In this document: one piece after another, positions 51,588 to 62,849 of the stretch
Numbering within the stretch: the stretch's first letter is position 1
How the letters are laid out: every line of letters begins with the position of its first letter
From: Pelobates cultripes
Taxonomy: Eukaryota > Chordata > Amphibia > Anura > Pelobatidae
Length of the DNA stretch: 64,000 nt
Reading direction: 5' to 3'
Assembly (NCBI GenBank): GCA_933207985.1
Contig: OW240912.1
Location: 102,980,771-103,044,770 of the forward strand
The notes under the pieces: model-generated
The model's input: the letters and a program-made list of their open reading frames with translations, nothing else
What the model was told of the DNA's origin: nothing
Databases searched by the model: none
Translations under genes and position numbers: made by a program

Positions 51588-53665
51588 TAGTGACCTCACC
51601 TGTCGACAGAACTAAAGCTGAAGATCGACAGCACAAAACCAAGCCAACAGAGAAAGCACATATCAAAAAAGACACTCCGGGAAGCACATGCTGTGTGTTC
51701 CTGCCAGACATCATCAATGCTGCTGCTTTTGTCTGTTCTCTCTTTAAATTGTTGATGGCAACCCATCTACCTTACTGACTCTTGACAAGTCTGTAAAGCA
51801 AAGTATATACTCACCCTCCAAGCGGGAAAGCAAAACGACCCTGCTCTTCCCTCGCATGAAGAAAACATTGAAATTACATTTCCAACATATAATAACATTA
51901 TTTTTATAGAAATAAATTAGCCTTCCAATGTAATGGGTTGTAGAATCACTCTTTATTTTGAGCACTTACAGATTATCACTGCTAATTGTTCCTTTAAATT
52001 AAATACTGTGCCATTCTGTATCTCTTGCATTTGTATTTTGGCATTGCCACTCCACTTTGTTCTTCTCATTTAAAGTCATTGCCTATGTACCTTTTGTACT
52101 TTAAACCCTGTACATCTTTTCACCTTGTGTTTGTTTGTTTTTTCATCTGCCTTGTCTTGGTCTCAGTCCTAGTCAGATGTATATTAGGATAGTGGTCTAG
52201 CCAAGAGGGTTGATTATGCAGCTCTATTATGCAAATAGTTGCGAATGTAATGTGGGTGAGGATCAGACAAAGAACATCCTCCTTTAGATATCAACAAACC
52301 CGACTAAATAGCTTGCAGGCAATGTCACATTAAAGCTAGTTCAGCAAATAAACCGTTAAATCTACAGTACCAGATTACATTATGCTTAGTCTGATGTTTC
52401 ACAATCCATTGGGCTTGTGCTCCTTTGCCAAGTTTAGTGTAAAACGTTGTCACATACATCGCGCTTTCGTAGTGTGGGTCACTAACCACTTTAAACCATC
52501 TTCTCATGCAGGGGGAATTAAGTAATCTGCCTCAAACACCCACCAATTTGCACTAGTGGATTAATCTGTAGCTCCATCAAATTTGAGTTACTTGCAAACA
52601 CTTGTGTTTAAGCCGATCCTGCTGAAATGACTTAAGAAGCAGTGTGTAATCCTGACAATGGGCAAGCTTTCTCAGCATATATACAGTGTGTCAATAAGTA
52701 CTGTTATTTGGAACAAATAAACATTGATCTGTTCTAAAGTAAATGGAATAAGCAATTTGATTAAGCTCTGGACAGGGAATCAAAGTAAGAAGAGATGTAA
52801 CCGGTGAATCATTGGTGGAGATACCCAACTGACCCCTACAATCCTTCTGTTGCCACTGAGGAGCAGTGTTGCTTATATCTACATCTGAATTCAGACTGTC
52901 AATGGTTAGAAATTCTCCTGGGCTCATTTACGGAAAGATAAAGTAATTCTTGTTTTCAGTTAGTTTCTGTTTATTTTATTGTAGAGAGTTTTTTTTTATA
53001 TTCATTTTTCTTTTTTACTGTATTTTTTGAAATAGATACATAATGATTCCAGATTTTTAATGTTATACAGCTTACAAATTTGTTTATATTTTTTCTCTTC
53101 TTATTCAGTAATTACTGAAAGCTAAAGTTCAAGAGGATATTACTGATGACAAAAAGTAATCTGTAAAAGCGATGTACATGAGCTTTATCACCGAAACCCT
53201 CATCCTTACTAAAGGGACAATGTACACAAAGGGATGTAATTATTTAGCAGGTATCTTTTTGCAAGGTCCTGTTCAGTTTTTTTTCTTTTTGTTTTGGTTT
53301 TTTTAAGGCAAATCATAGAGAATATTTTTCTACCGTTCTGTACAATCATTCTTTATAATAGATTATTTAGCATGGCATGTCAGTAAGTTTATGATACTTG
53401 AATAATAATTCTGAAATAATCCTTTTTGTGCCCAGCATTTGGAAGATGCTAAAAAATGCTTCCATAGACAATTATGTCCTAGTACATTAAAGAAAAAAAG
53501 TACTTTATCTCATACCTAGAAATAAATCTAACCTAACGCTAACATGTATTGAACATGATCAATCCTAAACCGTAATCACTGCTTGTACATTTCTCTTAAT
53601 CAGTTTTGTAATGCTAAGGAAAAAAATGGACATTTATATAATAAAGTTTCAATTACATACTCAAA
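51588..53665 (+). other. rps6ka3: rps6ka3 3' UTR
   Basis: About 2.1 kb of AT-rich sequence follows the stop without recognisable transposons, in contrast to the introns. Possible proximal poly(A) signals are AATAAA at 51911 and 52716. The distal signal at 53640 is the best candidate for the main end. The extent is inferred. Confidence 0.65.
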
Positions 53666-53670
53666 ATAGT
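53640..53670 (+). terminator. rps6ka3: Probable distal poly(A) signal of rps6ka3
   Basis: AATAAA at 53640-53645 is followed after about 25 bp by a GT-rich element (agtgttttgttttcc). It is the last such combination before transposon-rich DNA begins. Confidence 0.55.
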
Positions 53671-55480
53671 GTTTTGTTTTCCTTTTACAAATGTTTTGTG
53701 CACATATAGGCACATAGATACTACAGGTTTCAGTCCACTTCAGATTAGAGCCAGGCTCTCCCCTATTAGCTGTTATATAAACCCAATGGTTTTGGTTACA
53801 GTAAATGTACCTCAATTGGGCACTAAGGCAATGTACTCTCTGCAGTTTGATCATTCCCTGGTGACATTGCTCCCCCATCACTTCAAAGATACCACAGAGG
53901 ATGTGCTGAGGAGGGACTTTGGCAGGATGTGGGGTGGAGGGGGCATTGATGCCATTAATTGTCTGTCACAAGCATGCTATGCCAAATAGGCACAGATTTA
54001 GCAAGTTTGGAACAAGTGAGGCAGACCAAAATGGAGTTAGTGTTACAGCCCAATGCTGCCTGAGGTTTACGTGCAGCATTTCAAACTGAAATGCAGCATA
54101 TACAGACTCAAAGCACAATGACTACTTCAAATCACTGAAGTGGTCCTGGTGCTTGGAGTAACTGTTTAATGACGTTTACAGTGAAAAATGCAATGTGAGA
54201 AAAATATCACTGCTTGTTTCAGCAGAAATTGTTGCTTCAAAGACCACACTGTGGAAGCACAAGAACTAGGAGTCTGCTTTTTGGAAAGTGACACAGAACA
54301 AAGCTGACAGCTCAAAGTAATCAGGTGCTCTATTAATCTGTTGCATTAGATTATTTTAGAGTGGTGCAGTTATGTCCTATTTGGCAGCAGTGCTGAGCAG
54401 AGGCTGCCAGGCTGTCTTCCCCTGCAGCAGTAGAACCTTGCACCTGGTGACACACTGGCCAAGCTGACGGGCACCATCCCAGTTTTGGCCCCTTGATCCA
54501 TTGCCTGTTGGGTCAGTCTGCTGCTGCTGCTGTTGTTGGCTGTGTCTGGTTATCATGGCACCCAGTGCGGTCATATATTTGGCACACCCCAAGGCCATCC
54601 CTATGAACAACACATATGGTTTGAAAACTACATTAACATTCTAAGCACCAAAACCAGTACTACTCTCTGAGGAGGTTATGTTCCCCCACCAGCTAAATAG
54701 TTTTTTTGTTTGTTTTGTTTTTTTGCTTTGGCCTGTTTCATTGAGAACCAGAAGCTCTCTGCCAGAGCTAAACCTGGCAGTACAAGCTTGGCTCGTGGCC
54801 CTTAAGCAATAAGATAGCCCTGCAGATATTCGCTGAGGAGGGCTAACAGAAGCTCCTAGTAGTAGCTCCCGGTTCTCAGGACCAGAAGGGAAAGGGGCAG
54901 GATGCAGTGACCAGAGGTCCCCAGGTAAGAAGTCAAACCATTGGCAAATTACCAGGGCACCCCTAAAACCATAACCACTTCAGCACACTGTTGTAGTTAT
55001 GGTTCTCAGTGTTCCTTTTTATTAGAGTAATTTTTATGGTTGGTAGTTACTAGCTGAAACTGGACTTGTAAAATACATGCACAGATATTTAAGATAGTAA
55101 ATAGATAAAACCTTCTTTGCAATGGAGCAGCCCCAGGAGGTACACATTTTTAACAAAGCCTTCTCATTACATACAAGAAACTGGGACAACGATACAATTA
55201 GTACAGAATACTACTAAAATCCTGCTAATCTGATATCCTTATTTGATATCTGATATTACTAATTGGTTCAAAAAAAATGCATTGTAAAATCATCCATTGT
55301 TGCCCACATGTTGTGTCTGAGAGTGTCTCTATCCCCAGGGGAATTTATTTGAATTACGAGGTTGAAGTCATTTAGGATTGGTTGGCTATAGTTTCTTGGA
55401 GTGTGGACATGAGAGAACGAAAACTGGCAACTCTGTAAGGCATTGTTTATCCTCTGTCACTGGCTGTTTTAAAACTAGCT
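53666..55480. other. Intergenic, MITE fragments
   Basis: No gene was recognised. A MITE right end lies at about 54090-54170 (agtggtcctggtgcttggagtaactgtttaa, given in part). A degraded pair of ends encloses about 54635-55022 (ctaagcaccaaaaccagtac against gtagttatggttctcagtg). Both resemble the element whose left end is at 50005. Confidence 0.6.
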
Positions 55481-56620
55481 CATCAGGCTTGGAGTTCATT
55501 TAGCACCAAGGTTGAACTAATGGATCTCTATCTTGAAGAGCTCTTAAAAGTTTGCAATGACATCCAAATTGGCATGGGACAAGGAGACTTAACTGGAGCT
55601 ATTTTCCTTGCCCAGGCATTTGACACAGCAGACCATGGCATTATTTTGCAAAAACATAAAAACTTTAGGCATTGGTGATCGTCCGCTAACCTGGTGATAT
55701 GTTTCAGACCGATTGCAATATGTTGCCATTTCTTATAGCGCTTCCCTCCTTCCAGTCACGTGTCTTGTTCCCCAAGGCTCCATACTCTGCCCCTGCTATT
55801 CACATTATTTATGTATGAACTGCCTTACATCTGCAAATTCTCAACTGTACACATGTTCGCAGACTACACTGTAATCTACGCTAGTAAACCCCCTCTACCG
55901 CAGCTTGAGGCTGTGCTCCAAAACACATTCACTGAGGTAGAAAAGTGGATAGCAGATAACAAACTCTTCGTAAACATTGACAAAACTGTTACAATGATCT
56001 TTGAATTTGTTCTGATACACAGTTGTTGATTTTGTAGTTTACGTAATTTGGGTACAGTTCCAAATAGCACACTGACAGCAGTCTGCTCTTTTAAATAACT
56101 AGGTATGTTGATAGACCCCAATCTATCTTTTGGCCTTCACATTGACAAAAATCTCTTCAAAACTTTACCCAAAACTAGGTGCCCTGCCTAAGCCCTTCAA
56201 TAGGCAAACAGGGCAACAAATGCTAATGCCGGTCATTGATTATGGAGATGTAGTGTGTGCTACCGCACCGCAAACCCACCTTAATAAACGTAATACGTTG
56301 TGTAATTTGTTCTGCCGCCTTGTACTAGAATATAATTACTTTACCCACCACTGTGACATGTTAAAAGAGTTAAACTGGCTATCGCTGGAATCCTGACTCA
56401 CTCTTCATCTTTCCAGCCTTGTGCATAAGAGCTTTTCTGGGAAGCTCCCACCTTACCTGAGTAGAATGCTCTCCCAGCTGTTCCCACCTCCGATCCAGTA
56501 CTAGCACGATATTTAGCATACCGCAATACAAAAATAAAGTGGCTCGATCCTCGTTTTCTACAGAGCACCGCAATTATGTAATAACCTCAGGGACACAGTC
56601 AAATCTTTATTCAATCTAAA
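55480..56620 (+). pseudogene. CR1/L2-type non-LTR reverse transcriptase relic
   Basis: In shifting frames the + strand gives AFDTADHGIILQK (normally SKAFDTVDH), a degraded GVPQGSILGPLLF equivalent at 55770-55800, and STVHMFADYTVIYASKP, where the catalytic FADD is now FADY. WIADNKLFVNIDKTVTMIF and, near 56380-56560, LHLSSLVHKSF-like and YRNTKIKWLDPRF segments typical of the C-terminus follow. Order and motifs fit the CR1/L2/Rex1/Nimb group, and I cannot choose between these. Frameshifts and stops show it is dead. Confidence 0.8.
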
Positions 56621-56624
56621 ATCT

Positions 56625-56695
56625 TTTAACCCCTTAAGGACTAAACTTCTTGAATAAAAGGGAATCATGACATGTCACATGTCCTTAAGAGATCT
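56625..56695. mobile_element. MITE fragment
   Basis: The stretch aaccccttaaggactaaac, then gggaatcatgacatgtcaca and gtccttaag, resembles one arm of a palindromic frog MITE. It lies between the CR1-type relic and the Penelope-like element. Confidence 0.5.
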
Positions 56696-57565
56696 ACGAC
56701 AATATACCTCCGCACAGAATGCAGCTGTCATGGTTGAATATATTTATCACCTGTTATGTGTATATTTAAACCCTGAAGAGTTACAAATCCTAAGTTTAGG
56801 ACTTTCATTTGTCCCCACAGCAACTCCAAACAAATTACATTGGAATTCCAGTTTGGGAGAACAATGCGACTAAAAGAGTTCAATAAATTGTCATCATGGA
56901 TCCAGGAGCTCAAAGAATCTTACAAACAATTCAGACCCAAATCCAGCTTTGACCCTCAAACGAATAAAGCTAATATCAAAACATACCTGTCTATGGTCCA
57001 CCATGAGACAACGGAATTTATGCAACAACCAAACCTTAGGTGACACAATATTACCAAAAGACCACGCCAACTGATAGACAACCTGGCCAAAGATCCCTCC
57101 ATCGTGATAAGTCCTGCCGATAAGGGTGGAGGCATTGTCATAATGGATTATCACCAATATGCAGAAGAAATTAAACTACAACTCCATGATTCCAGTACAA
57201 CAAAGGAAATAAAAATAAAAAAAAATAAAATTATAAACAGTCCTATCTATGGGACTGAGGGCTAGTTATATTGATCAAACCTTATATCTTTATTTAATTC
57301 AACAACATCCACTTAGCCCTATAATATACACTATCCCGAAAATACACAAGAATCTTACCAACCCAACCGGACGCTCGATCGTGTCAGCTGTTGGTGGGAT
57401 CCTTGAACCAGTAGCCAAATGGCTAGATGCTCTATTTAAAGATACAATGGAGGGTTTACATACATGTGTTAAGGACACTCCTACTCTTCTATCTAAGTTT
57501 AAAAGGCTATACATAGAGGAAATGCAGCCTGTACTTATTACTATGGATATCAGTCGCCTCTAGAC

Positions 57566-57702
57566 CATGGGTCCTCAAATTCCGGCCCCCCAGATGTTGC
57601 TGAACTACAACTCCCATGATTCTCTGGCTATCTATTTAATTCACAGAATCATGGGAGTTGTAGTTCAGCAACATCTGGGGGGCCATAGTTTGAGGACCCA
57701 TG
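57566..57702. mobile_element. hAT MITE, 137 bp, in the Penelope-like element
   Basis: Inverted termini catgggtcctcaaa and tttgaggacccatg bound a near-palindrome (gccccccagatgttgctgaa and its complement). An exact 8-bp duplication, ctctagac, flanks it (57558-57565 and 57703-57710). Removing the element and one duplication rejoins the RT frame at MDISRL. Confidence 0.93.
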
Positions 57703-58204
57703 CTCTAGACCATCATTCTACATGATCTAGGTATAGAGGCTATGAGACAAGTACGAACACATTCTTCAGTCTATCAAGGTCCATCCATCGAATATATCCT
57801 CGAGCTTTTGGAATTTACATTAAAACACAATTATATCTGTTTTGAGCAAGATTGGTATATGCAGGTGGCAGGCACATCCATGGGTGCAGCTATGGCACCC
57901 ATGTACGCCAATGCATTCATGTATGTTTTTGAAATTGACAACATTCTGACATTATTTTAACGACACATCATTAGTTATTTTTGCTATATCAATTATGTGT
58001 TTATCTTGTGGAAGCATATGCCATGATTGAATACCTCAATCACCTTCCATCATCGGTGAAGATGGCAGCCCATATCAGCACAGGAAAAGTGCAATTTTTG
58101 GATCTGGAGATAGCTGTCTCATATCACAAAATTGTCCATAGCCTTTTCTCGAAACCAACAGATCGAACACTATATTACACCACAATTGTGCTCATCCGAA
58201 AGCA

Positions 58205-58639
58205 TTAAAGGACCACTCTAGGCACCCAGACCACTTCAGCTTAATGAAGTGGTCTGGGTGCCAGGTCCAGCTAGGGTTAACCCATTTTTTCATAAACATA
58301 GCAGTTTCAGAGAAACTGCTATGTTTATGAATGGGTTAAGCCTTCCCCCTAATCCTCTAGTGGCTGTCTCATTGACAGCCACTAGAGGCGCTTGCGTGCT
58401 TCTCACTGTGATTTTCACAGTGAGAGCACGCAAGCGTCCATAGGAAAGCATTATGAATGCTTTCCTATGTGACTGGCTGAATGCGCGCGCAGCCAGCCCA
58501 GGAGGAGGAACGGAGGAGGATCGGAGGATTAGAGCTCTCCGCCCAGCGCTGGAAAAAGGTAAGATTTAACCCCTTTCCCCTTTCCAGAGCCAGGCGGGAG
58601 GAGGTCCATGAGGGTGGGGGCACTATAGTGGTCCTTTAA
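58205..58639. mobile_element. TTAA-type MITE, 435 bp, in the Penelope-like element
   Basis: The left end is TTAAAGGACCACTCTAGGCAC and the right end is gcactatagtggtcctttaa. A stem (cacccagaccacttcagct and its complement) and three internal hairpins are present, such as cataaacatagcagtttc against gaaactgctatgtttatg. The insertion is at a TTAA. Deleting it with one TTAA rejoins the Penelope frame (gca tta ata gag). Confidence 0.9.
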
Positions 58640-59485
58640 TAGAGTCAATACCTTGTGCTTAATTCCTCAGAGTCATACGGAATAACTGATGACAAGAACA
58701 TGCAAACACAAATCATAGCAATGACAAACAAATTTCTGGAATGAGGCTATAGGAAAAATACCCTGGTAAAATGAAGCAAAGTCTGCACACCCACCAAGGG
58801 TTTCTACGTCGGCCCCCAGGATGGTCTTTCCTATGACTTCCCATAGCATGGCTCCCAAGGTCTCCAATATTGTGAAGAAAAATTGGAATATGCTATCTTG
58901 TGATGATACACTGCCAAAAGTGTTTATGGAACCACCTATGATCTTTTATCGATGCAACAGAAATCTGCGAGATATGCTAGTGCAGACTGACCCGTAAGGA
59001 GCTATCAACAGGCTCAGAAGATACAGATAAGAGGCTGTGTTAGATGTCTCAGTTGCGTGACATGTGGACATATGGTGCCATCACGCTCTTTTAACCATAC
59101 ACACAAAAACAAAAGCTATATTATATGATATAAAATTACATGCAAGACACCATATGACATCTACAAGATATCCTGTCCTTGCGGGTTAGCCTACATAGGC
59201 AAAACCGAAACCCCACTCTGTGAACGTATCAAGGGACATGGATCAAACATAAGAATGGCATACAGAGATGGTTGTACTGACAAACCTGTAGCTAAGCATT
59301 TCTTAGAATTCAGACATCCTCTCACAACACTTACATTCGTGTGTATAGATCATATACTACAACCCCAACGAGGCAGAGATCATGGTAATATGTTACTAAA
59401 GAAAGAGACATTTTGGATTAATGAACTGGATACAGTGTCACCTCATGGCTTGAACGAATTGATAACGTATCACCCCTATATATAA

Positions 59486-60180
59486 TTAAGCCACATAAAA
59501 TTATTTGGTCATGTTTTTAGATTTTTTTCTAAGATATTTTTTCAAAGTCTCTTATTTTTTTTTTGTATATACATACAACAGATTATTCTGTATGTCGTTA
59601 GTTATAATTGAATATTTCGTTAAATATTTAGCCCTCAGTAACGTTCTGTATATATAGTTTACCGTACTTGCATTTATATTGTCTCACAATGTACAGTCAG
59701 TTCTTTAAAAGCACTGTACCATTTTAATGTAGTTATTCTACAATACGCATTTTTACAATATTCACACTTTAGAGTATATATGCACTTTCTTAATAATATA
59801 TGCACTTTAATTTATATATCTGCACCAGTTCAGCACTTTTATTGTATGCAATTAATTGTTCTTACTTGACATTTCATCAAGTTGTATGCACCAGTTTCAC
59901 TTTATACATTGCACATACTTTTCACTTTTGGGCAATATGGGCATATTAAACCTACATTGTTTTATAATAATACACACCATATTTCATATGTCTGGGGACT
60001 GAGATCTTTAGATATACTATTTTTTACCACCCTGATGCATTTATATCACACTGTTTATCCTTGTTTCTACGGTGCTCTCCCTAACAGCGGGTTGCTATGG
60101 CAACATGTCTGCGCGCTGTTACACTAATTTCGGGGAGGACACGCACACGCATGCGCACAATGTCCTGATGTACGCTGAGA
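59486..60180. other. Probable 3' part of the Penelope-like element
   Basis: AT-rich non-coding sequence follows the GIY-YIG stop and ends in a GC-rich piece with cacacgcatgcgcacaatg. No open frame is recognised. Assignment to the same element rests on position only. Confidence 0.35.
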
Positions 60181-60359
60181 GTCCAACACAAATAACCGGT
60201 TCCCTTGGAGATGACCTCCGCCGACGATGAAACTGGACTCCACGCTGCAGTAGAGCAGCCTGCAGCAGCTATCGCAGCTCCTACCTTTGCCCTGTGCCTG
60301 GCCAGCTCAGTCCACAGACCCCCGAGAAGCCACCCACTCTACTACACGTACACAGAGCT

Positions 60360-61230
60360 GCAGAATAAGCCTCCCTCTCATACACTTAATACAAACAGCC
60401 CACACACACAGTCCCCACAAAACAACACCACTGACAGTCCACATACACAAACCCTGCAAGCAGCCTCTCTAATGCAATACCACAATCATCCCCAACCCTA
60501 CACACTATGTGGCATATTATCCACACACACAATTCCACAAACAGCACACATTAATAGGTATCATATACAATACCACAAACTCCTCAGCCCACATACACAC
60601 AAACACAACCCTACAAAGCAACACAAGCACAATCTGACAATATGCACACCTCAGTTTATTTATTTTTTTGTAAAAATCTTGTTTTGTCACAGTACTACTA
60701 AAAGGTTGCCTACCCGTGACCTAAAAGGATGGCTCATCACGTAGTCTTTGGCACTGAATTTGAGAGTGAATGTCAGCAAATGTAATGGGGTCCTGAGGCA
60801 TTCAAGATTGAAAGGGACACTCTGGGCACCGATGCAACTGTAATACATTAGATTTATTTTCTTCAAGCTCAAATCTTTGTAGTTTCACACAAACACACAC
60901 ACACACCACCACCCCTAGTCATAATGCTGTACCATATATCTTACACACAGAAACAAAATGCATCTCTTACATACACTCAATGCACCCCTTACAGACACAC
61001 ACTGAATTAAATTACATACACAGAAACACACCTTGCATTCCTTAGACACACACACACACACACAGAAACATACAACGCATTCCTTACACACAAACACACT
61101 GCATCCCCTTTATACACACTACATCTCTTATACAAATTGGTATCCCTATACACTACATTCCATAAGAACACACACACATTACATCCCCTACACACATACA
61201 CTCCACTCCCTGTGTGAGAACTCATGGGTG
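60360..61230. repeat. CA-rich degenerate tandem repeats
   Basis: Two CA-rich blocks (60390-60650 and 60885-61200) contain loosely repeated units of 30 to 45 bp, such as acacactgcatccccttta. A left MITE end (aaagggacactctgggcacc, 60811) lies between them. Open frames through these blocks are low-complexity artefacts. Confidence 0.65.
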
Positions 61231-62710
61231 GGCCATGCAGGTGGATTTATGGGTGGGGCTTGTAGGCATACTCATGGTCAGGCTCTGGGGACCCAGACCT
61301 TGAGCTGTGTAAGGTGCCCCAAAAAATGAAACTGCATCTGTACGTTAATTGTTGTGAGCACTCAGTCTCCAGAGAGCCTCTTCTGCACCAGACCTGTGGA
61401 ATCAGACTGCAGCCTGAGCCCATCATCATCCTCGTGCCCTCATCTGGTGGTAAATAGGCAATCCAGTATATTATTAGTGGCACTAATCTCTAATTTACCT
61501 CACTTTAAAGGGCTGCTATAGTCACCAGAAGCACTACAGCTTAATGTAGTGGTTCTGGTGTCTAAAGCGGTGCCTGCAGGCTTTTTAATGTAAACACACT
61601 GCCTTTTCAGATAAAAGACACTTTGTGCAGAACTGGTGTTGGCCCATATGGGCGGAGCATTGTGATGTCACGTGATGGCAGGACATATGGGGGGGGCAAT
61701 TTTTTTTTTCCCTAGGGCGGCAAAAATCCTTGCACCAGCCCTGTCACTCAGTGTCCTCTCCTTCTAATGCAGGCTGTTTTGTGAAGGGAGAGGATAAAGA
61801 GGCAGGCATATGGTTCAGCATTCTGCAAACATTTATTTTGTTGTGCAAATACTATAAAAATTTGCACATGCAAAAAACTCTGCATATTAATGAGGCCAAA
61901 GCCTACCAAATGCATTAAAGTTTTCTTGGAGGTTGGAGGGTTTGTTTTAATGCATTGGGTTTGGAAACTTTGCACGTCATATACACAAAATCAGTGTTTG
62001 GGCAAGAGTCTCTTAATTTGATTACTTTATATTAATATATGAATTTATGTTTATGTAAAGAAAAGCTTTGCTTTAAAGATGCTAATAGCACAGCCTAGTG
62101 GTAAACAAATTAACTGTACGTGCATGATTTATTAATACTGGTTACGCAATCAAAATGAAGCGTATTATATGTTCTGATATTATTATAATTATTGCTATTT
62201 ATAAAAAGCCAACTTATTCCGCAGTGCTTCACAATATTATAAAAAAGATAAATTTAATAATAAATGAGACAATTACAACAGGGCTCAACAAATCCCGGCC
62301 GCCATGGCGACTAGAAATTTTGCCCTGGCGCCTGGGATTTGGAGCCCTTTAGCTAAAGGCAGAATGGGGGAACAATGGAGTTGGCCGGTCGGAGCATGGA
62401 GGCGGCCGGCTCAGGGAACGAGGAGGCAGCCGCCCTGAACTGCATGGAGGCGGCAGGCTGGGGCAGCGCACGAGGGAGCAATTTTCCAGCGGCTCCTCTC
62501 TGCTCCCTCGTGCTGTGTAATGATGCCGGGCGCCGGAATATGACATCATTCCGGCCCTGGCATCAATGCAGACAGTGCGACAGAGCACAGAGTAGCCGGT
62601 CGAAGATTATTGCTCCCTCTCACACAGGAATAGCAGCCCCACTGGACCCCAGGGATAGTCCACTTAGCTCTCCCAAAGGTAGGGAGGCTGGGTGGAATAG
62701 AATTAAAATG
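61231..62710. other. Intergenic, repeat fragments
   Basis: It contains a TTAA-type MITE left end with stem at 61505-61560 and a T run within a repeat tail near 61700. A GC-rich repeat-like segment lies at 62280-62600 (with cggaatatgacatcattccgg, a palindromic word). No gene was recognised. Confidence 0.55.
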
Positions 62711-62723
62711 GAAAATGTCGATT

Positions 62724-62745
62724 TGTGTGTGTGTGTGTGTGTCTT
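62724..62745. repeat. (TG)n microsatellite
   Basis: About eight uninterrupted gt units occur here. Confidence 0.9.
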
Positions 62746-62849
62746 TCTGTGTTTCAGTATGTCCATGTGTGTGTGTTAGTATGTGTTGGTCAGAGGAAGA
62801 ATTGGATTTTGCAGGACAAAGGATATATGTATATCACAGAAATGTTTGT

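Larger units (their letters stand above)
56700..59485 (+). pseudogene. Penelope-like element with GIY-YIG domain (decayed)
   Basis: The frames run in order for a Penelope-type protein. The N-terminal part has EELQILSLGLSFVPTAT and MRLKEFNKLSSW. PSIVISPADKGGGIVIMDYH, then HPLSPIIYTIPKIHKN and GRSIVSAVGGILEPVAKWLD follow. The RT core is LITMDIS, MQVAGTSMGAAMAPMYANAF and VQFLDLEIAV. A region with SKPTDRTLYY follows. The C-terminal GIY-YIG endonuclease has CPCGLAYIGKTETPLCERIK and FWINELDTVSPHGLN. Stops and shifts are numerous, and the YxDD region reads CYINYVF. Two MITEs interrupt it. It fits the Neptune type known from frogs, which is a tentative label. Confidence 0.88.

Noticed and set aside
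60205..60744. 179-codon open frame, Thr/His/Pro-rich
   Set aside because: Most of it reads CA-rich degenerate repeats. No domain was recognised and no splice or promoter context supports it.
62375..62779. 134-codon open frame, GC-rich
   Set aside because: It crosses a repeat-like segment and a (TG)n microsatellite and shows no conserved motif.
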